Shown one piece after another: positions 1-11,413 of a DNA stretch of 64,000 bases. Below the pieces are notes generated by a model. That model had not been told where the DNA came from and did not search any database. It worked only from the letters and a program-made list of their open reading frames with translations. The number at the start of each line of letters is the position of its first letter. The stretch's first letter is position 1. The position numbers and the translations under genes are program-made. Origin of the DNA: Pseudevernia furfuracea (lineage: Eukaryota; Ascomycota; Lecanoromycetes; Lecanorales; Parmeliaceae); the NCBI GenBank assembly GCA_022315425.1, contig JAIUPT010000016.1:310001-374000 (forward strand), given 5' to 3'.

Positions 1-1525
1 AGTATCTCAGTACTACTTGCCGTGCTTTGCTCCTTTTGAATCTGTTCATGATTATCCGCGGACCCACTGTACTTTTTGCATATAAATGCTACCCGACTCC
101 GCGTATTCTTGCCCCCGTTCAAGCCCAGTCTTTCGCTTCCAATCGTCAGTGTATATGGAAATCCAAATCAGAAAAGCGCACACATTACTCTTCCTGAGCC
201 CAGCTTAAAAGAAAACCTCGCACATATAGCTCGAGCATTCCGCTTATTATCCGCTACCTCGTTGCCTCCAAACAGAAGTTGAGAGCGCCGATAGCGCCGA
301 TCCAGCCAGAATATTCAAGGATCTAAGTTTATATCACCGCCGCCGGTTTGAGGATCTCCGCCTATTCCTCCTCCACTTGAAAGGCTGGAAGGTCTAGAAA
401 GGTAGGGGTTCTGGGGATCTATCCATTTTGCTTTTGCCACTTTTGCTCGCTCTTACCCTTCATCGCCATCATTGTTTCTTAACATGTTGGTCTTTTCTCT
501 CATGCAGTTACCTCGCTGGGAGCGTATGAGTTGCCGTGGTCTTGGGGGTAATGCTAAATCGAAACAAACATTGCGCGATGCAAAGAGTTACATAGGTCCA
601 AGGTCGGAGATCTCCGATACCTTTGGGGAACAGCCGCAAAACGCTTTAGACGTGTTGGAAACAGACAATACAACGCTGGATGTTGAGCAGGCTCTGTGTC
701 CCGCACGGTTGTTATCGATTTGGTCGATGGAGACACAACAGATGGTTGGAAAAAGTTGAGGGCCTTCCAAGAGAACCTCGGTGCTATACTAGTCGTTTAG
801 CCGCGAGGAAGCTTCTGGGTCAAGACAAACCCATTCAAAGAGGTGCCACTATGGTGATCAGCGGAAAGAACATGTGCCCACCTGTGAGCATCAAACGAAT
901 TTGGCGAGTTTGTAAATTGCCTAAAAACACACTGATCCATTCACGATTTCTAACGAAAAACAGTTCTTGGTAGACCGTATGAGAGACGCTCCAGTTATCG
1001 AGTCTTCCAGTGTTGAATGTGGTGTCTGTAAGTTCCTCAGTGCTGCAGTATCAGATGCGGGACAGATTTACCAAAAAAAAAAAAAAAAACTCCTAGTACA
1101 CGCGAATTGTAAAACTAGGTTGCCCACCCAACCGCAAGTATCCTCTAAAATAGCAGATGGTTTTGGAATAAAGTCGTTGACAGAAACAGAAATTTGCCTA
1201 GTCTATCGTTCCAAAAACTTTGACCACCGTGACCGCAATACCTCGTCCGGATCGCTACCACGTCGCCCTCACGGAGGAGCAAGCCATTTGTCGAATTGGA
1301 AACAGTGACCAAGAAGTCAAATTCAAGGGACGAAATGCACAGAGTATCTAAATGGAGTGTCCAAATTAAACCAGTCCTTCCCGAAGACTTGCTACACGAA
1401 AGCTTGGTTGCGAAATTCAACTATATGAAGATAATGCTAGCTTGGAATGCCTCTCAACGCTAAAGGACGTTATGGATATGATGGAATCGAAACAATCAAA
1501 CTGTGCCGACAGATCACCGTCCAAG
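1..1525. other. Unresolved region, possible gene relic
   Basis: No complete gene could be modelled. Short stretches on the plus strand look like coding sequence but lie in different frames: about 520-757 (starting MSCRGLGGN), about 680-790 (containing VVIDLVDGDTTDGWKK), about 1225-1350 (containing RPDRYHVALTEEQAI) and about 1455-1570 (containing QITVQVKWPTGRT). They could be exons of a gene with introns I did not resolve, or a decayed gene. No family was recognised. A run of 17 A at 1073-1089 interrupts the region, and the 3' end of the minus-strand gene at 1526 adjoins it. Confidence 0.25.
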
Positions 1526-4314
1526 TCAAGTGGCCGACGGGAAGGACTCTCCTCGTTCCGTCATCAATCTATCAAATCCTTTGGTAAGCACCGCGACGGA
1601 GATGTCGAGAGATTTACGCCAGGGACTTCTGTGTGGCCATGACATAGGCCGTCTTTCCGAATCCGAAATTTTCAAGTCTCTAACAATGCCAGCATTGTCA
1701 TGGTTCGTCCGCCTGTTCCTTCCCTGCTCCCATGCGGGCATCCAGTCAGCTCGTGATTGTTCTGTTAGGTGGTCACCGCTCGGCTGCTTTGATGACGCCG
1801 TGCCATTATTGGTTATTGCCTTGGCTGCAGACTCCGTGCTTATGGCAAGCTTTGACGACAAATCCGTGGTCGATACACTCGAACGCTCCCTGTGAATGAG
1901 GCGTGATGGTGTCAAACATTGCTTCTTGCGTGAGAGAACAGTCTTGATGCGCTTACGCTTGCCGGTTCCCTTTGGGACTTCCGCAGGATCTGGGAAGGGC
2001 AGCGAGCAAAGTTGCTTCGTGGAATCCGACGAGGCGGCATTGTTTAAGGTATCCGATCGTTGAGTGGTATCCGATTGTGCTTGCGACAATGTGATTACAT
2101 CATGTGCAGATGTCAACATGCTACCGAACATATTGGTGTGCGCGGGAACAGTGCCCTGTAAGTAGGCATGGCCAGCTTGCTGTATCTCGCTCGGTGGCTC
2201 TTCCCAATCCAAGTCTTGGCCGTGGGGCATGGATCCGAGGATTCCAGCATGGAATTTATTCGTACCGACGCTTGCTTCTGTATTTTGTGTGATTGCGAGA
2301 TCATGAAGGTCTAAGGTCCAAATAGGATTGAGCATGGAGTCTTCTTCAGCTTGCAATCCGTTGACTTCGAACCGAACATGGTCTTCAATGGTCATGGGTT
2401 GACCATTGCCGAGATTGTCTTGCGACTCATGTCCGACGAGGAGGCTGGAAATCTCGCCTTCCATGACTTGCCAAGGCGTGTCGTTCGTACACATGATTGG
2501 ATCAGGCTGATTACCACTGGGATATTGATGTAGGGTGGAGTAGCGCAAAATGTCCAAAAAGGAGGTATGTTGGCTATGGATACAAGGAGAGATCAGCGTC
2601 TTGACCTTTCCTATCATGTAGAGGTCATCCTTACGATGAAGTATATGGATCGTCAGTCTCATTATATGGGCTAGGTTCGAAACAGGGTATGAGGTGTACT
2701 CCGGCAATATCCATAATAGGTGACTGGTACGTCGATTCGAAAGCTCTGGGGCAAAGTCCTCTGCCAAGATCCTCGAGTTCGTCTAGAATTTGGGATGCAC
2801 TGTAAAGTGGCCCACTGGAAGGGAGCTGTCAAGAGGGTCAGCTATGCTCGTCCATAGAATTAGAGGGATCTAACTGAGTCGGAGAACTGCTCCCTGGAAT
2901 CCATGAAATGCCGAATCTCTTTGTGCATATGACCCAGATGCTCGGCCAAGATGAACATCAGATGTGGGGTCCCTCGTCTATCACGATTGGCGAAACAGCA
3001 TCCTCGAATTTGCTCGAAGATTTTTGCAAAGATGGAAAATGCCGTGCGGTTTAGTTGACGCAGAAACCCAACAATCATGTGAAAAGCTCTGTGGTCATTC
3101 CTGTGCGTCTTCTCTAATGTGCATTTGTTTGGTTGACGCAATAACGATATGCAGGCGCAGAGACGTCGGCAAAGACGCTGAAGAACATTTCGGGTCAGTG
3201 TGCGAAAAATAATTCGTCAACGAGCATACCTCATATGAAGACAAATCATATAACCCAGATTTGGGTGCTATGCAGAGAGGTACGTCGGCAGGAAGAATGC
3301 TATCCAATACGCCATCAAGCTTTGAAGACACCCAAAGGAAGTCCTCTCGCAGCCCCGGTAATTGAAGACGACACGTCTGCCTGTCCGACACAATCTCCTG
3401 TCCGCACGGAGGCTCAGGTCTCAAGTCCACCTGCATAGGCCCGAGGTTTTCGCTATCAGGTCGGAACCCTGAGGATTGGTAGTAACGTGCATAAAGTGCA
3501 GCTAGCGTTGCGTCAAACCATTCTACGGCTTTTGTTAGGGATGACTTTATCACTTTAGATCATACTCACCCAGATCAAGTAGCCGAAGGGTTTCGATCGG
3601 TCCCTTGCAATAGCTAGTCTTGCCAACGCAATGCCAGCAGCGATTCGGCGTTTCGCTTTCAGAACACTAGCATCAATGAGTTAGCAGGATCATCCTAGCT
3701 TGAGGGCTGCCAGATGCTCTACCCACATGACTGCTACGGGGAGAGATAGGAAACGTACCTCCAACCTTTTGGTAAAGCATGGAGTACAAGCTCTCATCGC
3801 TTTATCCTTCTTGTGTTTGGCCATGGTGGGGTTCTCAAGGATGAATTTTGTGAGCTTTTTGGGGTTTGGTTCAGCCGACTGGGCTTGCGATGATGTCTCG
3901 AGGAGCAAAGGCAAACTATTTCTGGGTATTTCAACACTTGTGGAAGAAAGCGGTGTCGTCGTGTAAGACCTCGCGATTCCCTACGACAACAGGTTAGCAC
4001 TTTCGACTTGCTCAATGTCTGGTGCTACCAACTCCTACCGTGGACGAACCACTGGCGAAGCGAGGAAAACAGGGAGAAATTGGACTGGCAGAGGTAGTGC
4101 TCGCATCCGCAAATGCATTGAACTGAAAATGACCCCATTCTTCGTTGCCAAAAGATGGTACCGAGGGTAGAGTGCTAAAAGATGGTACTGAAGGTAAGGT
4201 GCTAAACGACGGTACTGAAGATGAGGAAGCTGGTGCTGAAGGGAACTCCTCGTCCTTATTTTCACCCTGCTGCCCAAAGCTCGTATGACTGCTATTCAAT
4301 AGGTGCCCTAGCAT
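1526..4314 (-). CDS. Zn2Cys6-cluster protein, putative transcription factor
   Basis: Six exons by my model: 4314-4039, 3980-3759, 3666-3570, 3522-3230, 3177-2875, 2782-1526; 815 residues, in frame throughout, stop TGA at 1528-1526. Joining exons 2 and 3 gives cysteines at residues 157, 160, 167, 176, 179 and 186, spacing C-X2-C-X6-C-X8-C-X2-C-X6-C. This is the fungal Zn(II)2Cys6 binuclear cluster, here split by an intron after residue 166. A basic stretch, KHKKDKAMR, precedes it, and a basic run, GKRKRIK, lies in the Ser/Thr-rich C-terminal half. The family usually binds DNA as a nuclear regulator. I saw no clear fungal_trans middle domain, so the target is unknown. The N-terminus is Ser/Pro-rich and carries three 9-residue repeats (PSVPSFSTL type). 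The cluster lies unusually far from the N-terminus. Exon 6 is long and might hide a further intron. The 5' end faces the small gene at 5424. Confidence 0.62.
4150..4220 (-). repeat. 27-bp tandem repeat inside the Zn2Cys6 gene
   Basis: Imperfect direct repeats with 27-bp period start at 4150, 4177 and 4204 (third copy partial). They encode three Ser/Pro-rich 9-residue units in exon 1 of the minus-strand gene. Such in-frame repeats commonly vary in number between strains. Confidence 0.8.
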
Positions 4315-5423
4315 GACTGTGTTTGTATGATGTGACTTCTGACCACGCTGTGGTAGTCATAAGATAAGGCGAAAAGGAGTTATGGGTATCGAAATCGATA
4401 TGAAGGATTTTGTAGAGAAACGGCATCAACATTTGAAGCTGTTCTAGGCCTTGAGCAGTGATTGAAAGCAATCGCACATCATAATAGAATCATTTTCAAT
4501 GAATGGAACAAAATGCCACATGGGCTATATGCGATGTGAAGAATGTAAGTAAGGAAATATGGAACGAAGGAAAGGCGTGGAAGTGAGATGAACAAGGGGG
4601 AAGAAAGAAAGAAAATTAAAAATTAAAAATTCGACAGGGATAGAGTACAGTTATTTTCGAGCTGGTGGAGATAAAATTAACATGGTGATCTGGGTGCCCC
4701 GTACTCGTAGCGCCCGCTGATGCAGGCAGCAGCCTGATGCTTCTCCAACCCGCCGCCCCCCCCCCCCGGCCCAAAAAAACCAATTAATACAAAGGAAAAA
4801 ATCCCTCGTACATTTTTCAGGTGCAAGGCTATAGTGGATCTTTGGCAGATCTGCACGAGCAGAGACTTGGAAGGAGAAAGCCATAACTGGCCTAGTGCGA
4901 TATGGATGCTTGCCACATTAAGCCCATCTCCTACAGTTCTATGTCAAGTACTGCAACCCTTGACTTCATTTTCCCAAGGCTTTATGGCCGTTATGGTAAT
5001 TGCCTGGCTCAAGGCGGAGAGATTATCAGGAGTCTGCCACAATCAGTCAATGCCTCACAAGCATGTCGGAAAGATCTACTTTTCTTGGTTCCAAATCCGC
5101 GACACGAAATTTTCGTTTCATTAGATACTACGTGCAGCAGTTTCCAACGCACTTAGCCCAAATTGGGAGAGTCAGGAAAATGTCAAGAATGAAAGAATGC
5201 CGTGGTTATAAGTTTAGGACCTTCAGTCCTTTCTCCTACCCATCCAGAGCATAGATTCTTCCCGTCTCCCAGTCTTTCGTGTTTCTTTCTGCAAGGCGCT
5301 GTCTCTTCGACTATCCTCTTCACTCTATCTTCAAAACCAACACCTTTTTCAAGACCATTGTCTCTGGAAGCTTGATTTTTTCGACATCCTTCCAAGTCGT
5401 CAACATATATGAGACATTGCAGC
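4315..5423. promoter_or_regulatory. Divergent intergenic region
   Basis: This separates the 5' ends of the Zn2Cys6 gene (minus) and the small candidate gene at 5424 (plus). It contains a run of 12 C at 4756-4767 followed by A-rich sequence. From about 5220 to 5420 it is CT-rich, as is usual for fungal 5' leaders. No gene was recognised in it. Confidence 0.5.
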
Positions 5424-5931
5424 ATGACGTGGGTTGTTGCTTCTCTCCAAGTCGGGTTTCTACTAATTCAGGGGATTCATTAGTGAGATCAAGTGTCAGA
5501 AGGGTGCACAATCGTCTAAGACATCTGTTCGCAAAACCGCGACGGATCCATCGCCAGCAATAATTAAATATCTCCAGGAACAAGATGCGTACAAATCCTT
5601 TCTCGTGGGTGGACACTCAGCAAGCAGGAGTAACATCGGAGAGGCTGGATCGAAGACGGACCGCACATGGGACAGCGTGGGCGGCGACAAAGCCCATACC
5701 ACAAGTGAGTGTTTTTCCAGCTTGTGTAACGATATTGTACAGGGATTGATTGAACGCCAGAAAAGCCGAAAATCTAAGATGGATGGCCAGGTTGGCTGCT
5801 ACCATAGGGGAGATGAATGGCATGACAGAAGCAAGATGCAAAGGAATCGAGCGTGCAAGTTCTTTCATGTAATCAAAAGTGCCACGCACTTAGCTCGTTC
5901 CTCGCTGATACCTACTGGGCTTGGATGTTGA
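5424..5931 (+). CDS. Small hypothetical protein, tentative
   Basis: A CT-rich leader precedes ATG at 5424. I infer a 43-bp intron at 5429-5471 (donor GTGGGT; branch TACTAAT; acceptor TTCAG), giving a protein starting MTGFISEIKCQKGAQSSK. Reading straight on to the stop at 5929-5931 gives 154 residues. The first about 80 residues (to KAHTT) look coding, with a basic, Ser/Thr-rich composition. Beyond a GTGAGT donor-like site at about 5705 the reading is less convincing, so another intron and a different C-terminus are possible. No domain, signal peptide or family was recognised. The start is supported by promoter-like context only. Confidence 0.35.
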
Positions 5932-7613
5932 TATCTTGAGGAGTGGAAGGAGTAGATGATTTCTTATTAAAGCTCAAAGGATGCGGGTGGGTGCACCTTG
6001 GCTGCATTGATGCTCGTCTTGCCAAATTCTTAATTTTGTTCCTGATACCGAGACATGTAGACTTTGTACCTGAAGCGGATTCTGTTTGATAAAGTGCAAG
6101 AGTAGAGAGGAGGTGGTCAAGTTAAAGAAGCTGTGAAAGTTGGGTCTTCCTTGTCTTTGCGGGCACCATCTTTAGCGCTGTCCCAGCGCTTTTGAGCAGT
6201 CATTTCTACTTAGGTACGCCCGCGCTAGATCACCAACAACTTCTCATGAGTAGGTAATATGAGTAGGTACGGGGTACAGAGTACATGGCGCAATTTTCAT
6301 TGGCCTGACAATTCGACTTATTGTTACCTTACCTTTCTGTCCCATTTTCCTCTCTCAGTCTGCGCGGAAGGGAGGGAAAGAGCCTACTCGTACTCGTAGT
6401 CTTTCCACGCTCAGTAAAAACCTCGATTGATAAGAGCAGAGCCTTTTGATGTGGCAATCCCTTCATCTCCGTCATCCTCCTACTGCTTCCTCCATGCTTT
6501 GCTGCACCTCTCCGAGTCGCTGGAAATCGGTGCCTCTATTGTGGTATTTGACAGGCATCAACTACTTCCCGAGATACCTTTTCGCTGCAAAGGATCATGG
6601 GGGTGCACGCCGAATTACGGACTTGACATAAAGCCCAACAAGATACAGGCTTTTCCCAATATATATATACTTACTACGGACATCGATAATTTCCAGAGCC
6701 TTTCGTCTTTCGTCTTTCGAACATATTTTTCTACTTTTTGAGTATTTCTTTGGGCAAAAGTGACGCAATTGTTTGCATACGATTGATGCAATTGCGCTGT
6801 CGACTACCTATCGCTGAGATAGCTGAATTGCTTGACAAACTCATGTTCCTTGACTCCTCAGGTCGCACCTTCTTGTCTGTCATGGCTAATATCCTGAAAC
6901 AGAGGCAAGGGTTTATTTCCCCTAAACAGCAGCGGCAATAAAAAAATAGCAGTAGGAACGATAGGATAATGGGCTGGGCACTGCAGGGAATTGAGTTTCT
7001 CGGGGTCTTACCAAGTTAATTTTTGGTATCAGATGCCATTCTTCGTGCCAAGATGCTTGGGAGAAGCATCTAGAGCGCATTACCACGCCAAGCAGGGGAA
7101 ATTCTGTCATGAGTCAATTCTTAATGCAATATTTCCTAAAGCCTGTATAATAGACGCATATGTTCTCCAATTCTTCTGCCCATCATCCATCTTGCAAGCA
7201 TTCAAACCAGCGAAGTCTCCAACATAATCAGCAGATTACTCTAATTAGCGACGCAACATCGGCATCCTACCCAGGTCTCATCCATAGCGCCTCAAAAAAC
7301 ACTATACTAACACATCTAAAACCACCAACATACCACAGCCCACAATTCCAGAAACCCAAAAACCACTTGCATCTCTCACAGACAGAGACATGTGCAACAT
7401 GTCGTAAGTAGATTCCACTGTTGTACTCGAGGCTTTCCGGAGTGTAATGTGATTTGGATACTTTGAAGAATGGTCTTTCCTTCCTTTTGTGGTCCCTCAA
7501 TCTGTCCCGTGCCTCAATTATTTTGACAGAAAGAAGACGCTTACTCCTTCTGTAGCATAAAGCAGGGCACGCAGTACATATCAACAGAGCACGATATTCC
7601 AATTCGAGCCTCG
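5932..7613. other. Intergenic, no gene recognised
   Basis: About 1.7 kb with only short, unconvincing open frames. The part before 7614 probably contains the promoter and leader of the next gene. An ATG with a downstream GTAAGT at about 7398-7410 suggests a non-coding or very short first exon, but the phase does not fit the downstream frame, so I did not join it. Confidence 0.4.
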
Positions 7614-8429
7614 ATGCCACCTCCACCCGTTGGAATGGCTGCTTCGAAGCTCGAAATTCAGGCCCTCCATCAGCAGCTCAAGCACAAGGATAGGATCATC
7701 CACGCTTACGAGGCCATGAAACGCTCACACATAGCTGCCACGGCCGAGAAAGCCAGACAGAAAGAGGACGCCAAGATGAACCGGGGATGGCGCGCGCACA
7801 ATGCCAACCCCCCTACGTCATGGTTCAATCGCATCGAGGGAATCACCCAGGATGGGGAAGACGAGACCAAATCCGAGAAAGTCATCTTCGTCACCGAGTA
7901 CAAATTTGCGATGGAGAGAGTCAACAAGATGAACGCCGAAGCGGGGCAGGCGGACGCTCGGGCCCAAACGGCGCGAGAGGAGCAGAGGGATGCTTACCAC
8001 AAGACCCAGGAATTGATCAAGGTAGCAGAGGAGCTAGAAATGAAGGTTGCGAAGGAAACGAGGATGAGGATTGCGAAGTTTTCTCCCGAAGAGAATCAAG
8101 ACACGACGCCAACCGACGGTAACACTGCAGACTCGGTTGGTGATGTGAAGGTGGAAGGAATTTCGACGGGTACCGCCCCGAAGAATGTCCGGCTGGTGTT
8201 GAATCTACCACAGCGAGAGAGGTCCATGTCAGTGGAGGAGATTCAACCCAACCGATTGAGACCGCGCCAGCCTAAAAGAGAGAATTTCGAGGAGAGACCA
8301 GTGGCCGTGGAGGCTGATCGACCCACCCGTTTGAGATTGAGCAAGCCCAGGGCTGAGGAAGTTGGGGAGGATTCACAGAGAGTACGCAGTGGCCGGGTCC
8401 TCAAGGCCTCGGCGAAGGCAAGGAAGTAA
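7614..8429 (+). CDS. Coiled-coil hypothetical protein
   Basis: Intronless frame of 271 residues from ATG 7614 to the TAA ending at 8429. The N-terminal third (about residues 10-60) and the middle (about 95-150) are rich in Glu, Lys, Ala and Gln with heptad-like spacing, which suggests coiled coils. The C-terminal third is basic and Pro/Arg-rich (NRLRPRQPKRE, then SGRVLKASAKARK at the end), which could bind nucleic acid or chromatin. No enzymatic motif, signal peptide or membrane segment is seen, and no family is recognised. It is convergent with the coiled-coil gene at 8639, with 209 bp between the stops. Confidence 0.6.
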   Translation: MPPPPVGMAASKLEIQALHQQLKHKDRIIHAYEAMKRSHIAATAEKARQKEDAKMNRGWRAHNANPPTSWFNRIEGITQDGEDETKSEKVIFVTEYKFAMERVNKMNAEAGQADARAQTAREEQRDAYHKTQELIKVAEELEMKVAKETRMRIAKFSPEENQDTTPTDGNTADSVGDVKVEGISTGTAPKNVRLVLNLPQRERSMSVEEIQPNRLRPRQPKRENFEERPVAVEADRPTRLRLSKPRAEEVGEDSQRVRSGRVLKASAKARK

Positions 8430-8638
8430 CGGAAGCAGCCTACTTGTTGGCCTGTTTATTGGTTCCAGCTGTAAAGTATTATGCATCGCCAATCTTGTCT
8501 TGGTACGAGCGAGAGATAGGATAATATCATTCACGCCATGGCGCAGGACCCTGAGTAGAATCTTTCGCCCCAGCATCATGTTTACACTTAGAGATACCTC
8601 CATCAGACCCAAATCAAACCCTCAACGACAACAGCCTC

Positions 8639-9079
8639 TCATCGCGGCCGCCTCTCCGCCGCCTTCTTCGCCATCTTTAGGAACTCTTCCGCCTTGCTCC
8701 CGATTTTCCTTGGCGTCTTCTTCTCAGGTTCCCCATTCCCAGATTGTGCCAGCCTCCCCTCAGGCTCGGCCCCTGGCTCTCTTGTAGATCCCGCAGTCTC
8801 TGTCTCTGATTCTGATTGTGGAACCGATCCTCTAAGCTCAGCCGCTATCTCCGGCGACGCATACTGGTGCTCTAGCTTGAGTATGCGTTTGCGGTGCTCG
8901 TACTCTTGCTCGTTGAGCGCCTTTTGGCGGGTGACAGTCGCGTCGTGGACTGCTTGATGCTCGAGATCGAGCATGAGTTTGCGGTGCTCGCGTGCTTGGG
9001 CTTGAATTTTTCCAACGCGAAGGAGCTCTTCGTTGTGAAGGGCGTCGAGGTTGAGCTTCTCTATTGTGGCGTCGTCCAT
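8639..9079 (-). CDS. Small coiled-coil hypothetical protein
   Basis: Intronless 146-residue frame from ATG 9079. Residues 1-75 are highly charged and heptad-like (KLNLDALHNEELLRVGKIQA, then repeated EHRK/LEHQ elements), so a coiled coil is likely. Residues 80-120 are acidic and Ser/Pro/Glu-rich, and the tail (KAEEFLKMAKKAAERRPR) is basic and helical. Two EHRK...LxLEHQ segments (around residues 32-43 and 61-71) resemble an internal duplication. No family was recognised and no membrane segment is seen. It is a short gene, so the model is only moderately secure. Confidence 0.5.
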   Translation of the reverse strand: MDDATIEKLNLDALHNEELLRVGKIQAQAREHRKLMLDLEHQAVHDATVTRQKALNEQEYEHRKRILKLEHQYASPEIAAELRGSVPQSESETETAGSTREPGAEPEGRLAQSGNGEPEKKTPRKIGSKAEEFLKMAKKAAERRPR

Positions 9080-9565
9080 TGCTCTTGAGTGCTGTGTGAT
9101 TTGGTATTAAGGGTGGAGGACGCGGATTTTGGAAGTGAATTGGGTCTTCAGTAGCACAACGCTGCACCTGGAAAGTCGAATGGAGGTTTGTTTTCAGGTT
9201 TTACGTGATAAAAAATTGCTAGTAGAATAGATTCAGGGTCAAAGGCCCAATTTTGAGTCAGCAAATGGCAAGGAAGAGCGCAGTATATCAGAATGTCTAA
9301 TAACTTCTTGAAACGACTTAAATCGGGGTAAAGCCAGCACAGTCTGTCAAGCTGGAATTCCGGACGCTTTCCTATCCCAAATAGTTGCCGAGATAACTCG
9401 GGCATCTTTCCTTAGCTTCCGTGGACGCTTGCTAACAACACAACGCACAACTTGCTGTCTCTCCAGAGCATCTTCAGCTTTACCTGATACTTTTCAAAAT
9501 AAAGTCTGCTTCTTCACAGCAACATATTAGACCTTCCACGAGCAACACGTCAGCCTCACTCCAAG
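9080..9565. promoter_or_regulatory. Divergent intergenic region
   Basis: 486 bp between the start of the minus-strand coiled-coil gene and the start at 9566. CT- and CA-rich sequence just before 9566 resembles a fungal leader. No individual site can be supported. Confidence 0.4.
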
Positions 9566-10855
9566 ATGAAAGCCCATGTCCTCGTCCATAACGACGCTAT
9601 GGATACGGATGAAGATGAAACCAAAGGAGAATTGAACCGCGAAGAGGGTGAGCACAGCCTCAACTCTCGAATCGACCAGAACTAACGCACACAAAGACAT
9701 GACATTATACCACCATGAGCACCGCGAGGAGCTACTCCGACAAGCTTCAAAGGCAGTAGGCGCAACTTACGGTAACATCCATTGAAAATCTCATCACGCA
9801 CATCTGACCTTGAATACATAGATCGCAAGCCATCATGCGGAAAGACGCCTTTGGATGTGACAGCTGTCCACGAAGATCAACTGTCGTGGGGAAGCGACAT
9901 CAAGCATCGCCCAGGCGAGCTGCTGTCCTTTGACCGACCTACTGCGGAGAACGTGTCAAAGAAGGAGATTGGGTATTTGAAATACGATGGAAAGGTACTC
10001 CTAGACTTTCGCGGAAAACCTCTTAGAAATTTTCCAAGCCTACCGCTGGTCATATCGAGCGATGTCGAGGGGTGGCGAGTGGAGGCCTGGATGCGGTCAG
10101 ACCTTCGGATGAAGATGCCGGATATTATTGCGCGGATCCCAGTCCATTGGACAGATAACGCGGCAGGGCACCGAGTTCCAATGCCCATATGGTCTGATCA
10201 GACTGTAGGAGCACGTGCCGGAAAATTCCGAAACAAGGCGGGACTCATTACCTGGAGCCCAAACGGAGATCTAAAGATCAAAAACTTCATGGACGAACTT
10301 CGATCGCCGACAGAAAAGGCAAACAATTTAACGATAACGCGGGATCTAACGGGTAAAGAGGAGGGGTTGCTTTTATTGATCAACCTTGGGACGCAGCCTG
10401 GCCGTGCAAAAGCCGATCGAGATCCGGAAGCCACACAGAGATATCAAGATGGTGTGCTAAAAAAAGCCGATCGAGATCCGGAAGCCACACAGAGATATCA
10501 AGATGGTGTGCTAAAAAAAGCCGATCTGAGTTTCGACGACGATCTGGGTTTCGACTTTGATTGTCGCGCAGAGCGCCCGGAGACCCCCGAAGAAATCCAA
10601 GAGATTCAAAATGCGCTCCAGCAGACCTACAGAGATTTTGCCTCATACACGAACGTACCACTCGAGGTGCCAAATACTCAAGACAGCTACCTGGACCAGT
10701 GGAATTGCATGCAGGTGCAACTCAATAGGAATTGGGCCAGCGATGGGACGAAGAAGATGGAGCCTCCGCAGCTCTATGCACTGGGCACATGGACTGTGTC
10801 TTTTGCGAATTGGGTGTCAGCTCCCCAGGCATATCTGACATACGTGCAGAAGTGA
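9566..10855 (+). CDS. Hypothetical protein with 18-residue tandem repeat
   Basis: Three exons, 9566-9647, 9697-9771 and 9822-10855, with introns of 49 and 50 bp and canonical GT-AG ends; 396 residues. The protein starts MKAHVLVHNDAMDTDEDETK. Residues about 100-230 (VLLDFRGKPLRNFPSLPLV, then VEGWRVEAWMRSDLR, MPIWSDQTVGARAGKFRNK) form a Trp- and Arg-rich block that looks like a folded core of a fungal uncharacterised family; I recall similar proteins only in filamentous ascomycetes and give no function. After it come two perfect copies of ADRDPEATQRYQDGVLKK, then an acidic stretch and a Trp-containing C-terminus. No signal peptide or membrane segment. The start is the first ATG and fits the intron phases. 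Confidence 0.65.
10412..10519 (+). repeat. Perfect 54-bp tandem duplication
   Basis: Copies at 10412-10465 and 10466-10519 are identical, and the next bases begin a third copy before diverging. The unit is 18 codons, so frame is kept. Perfect identity implies a recent duplication or ongoing repeat-number change. Confidence 0.93.
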
Positions 10856-11413
10856 GGCTGGGAGAAGGAGAGATCGAGAGGCCCGCCGAGCAAGTTGATT
10901 GCCCTTGATAGTGTCCTCAAAAGAGTGAACAGTCCAGCATATGTCTCCGTTCTCGGCTGGCTCTGCGGTGTTTTCAGGCTTTCCTCGAGCCAATTCACGA
11001 ACACGCAAGCATGAAAGTGTTCTTTCGTTTCCTTCGATTTCAACGACAGGTTAGGCACGTCTTTTCCGAGTGGCTTGATCCTCTGTAATTATCCCCTGTG
11101 AGAAATGTCTCTTTCCTACTCACTGGGTGAGTGGTAATCCACTAGTCAACTGCCATGAATGCAATGCAAATCCGACTTCTCGATGGTAATAAATTTGAAA
11201 AACCTACCTTTCCCCAGCTTGATCAAAATAGACGTTATTATTTGTTAGCCAGTGGATGTTTTTTCGCGTGTCGTCGTTGACAGAAAGTTGGCCGTTCGGC
11301 CCGAATAGAGCCGCAATTGCCGCTGCAATGTACTAACTAAAGTAGCCTGAAGGGCTGCATATGTATACGGTATACCCAAACACAAGTATGACATGCTTGT
11401 CCTGTCATGAACA
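10856..11413. promoter_or_regulatory. Intergenic, upstream of END3
   Basis: 558 bp between the 3' end of the repeat-containing gene and END3. It should hold the END3 promoter. No specific motif is supported. Confidence 0.4.

Noticed and set aside
4756..4767. C12 run as a regulatory element
   Set aside because: Homopolymers of this kind are common and error-prone; nothing links it to either flanking gene.
6427..6741. 104-residue plus-strand frame
   Set aside because: Composition is not coding-like, and it has no family resemblance or leader context.
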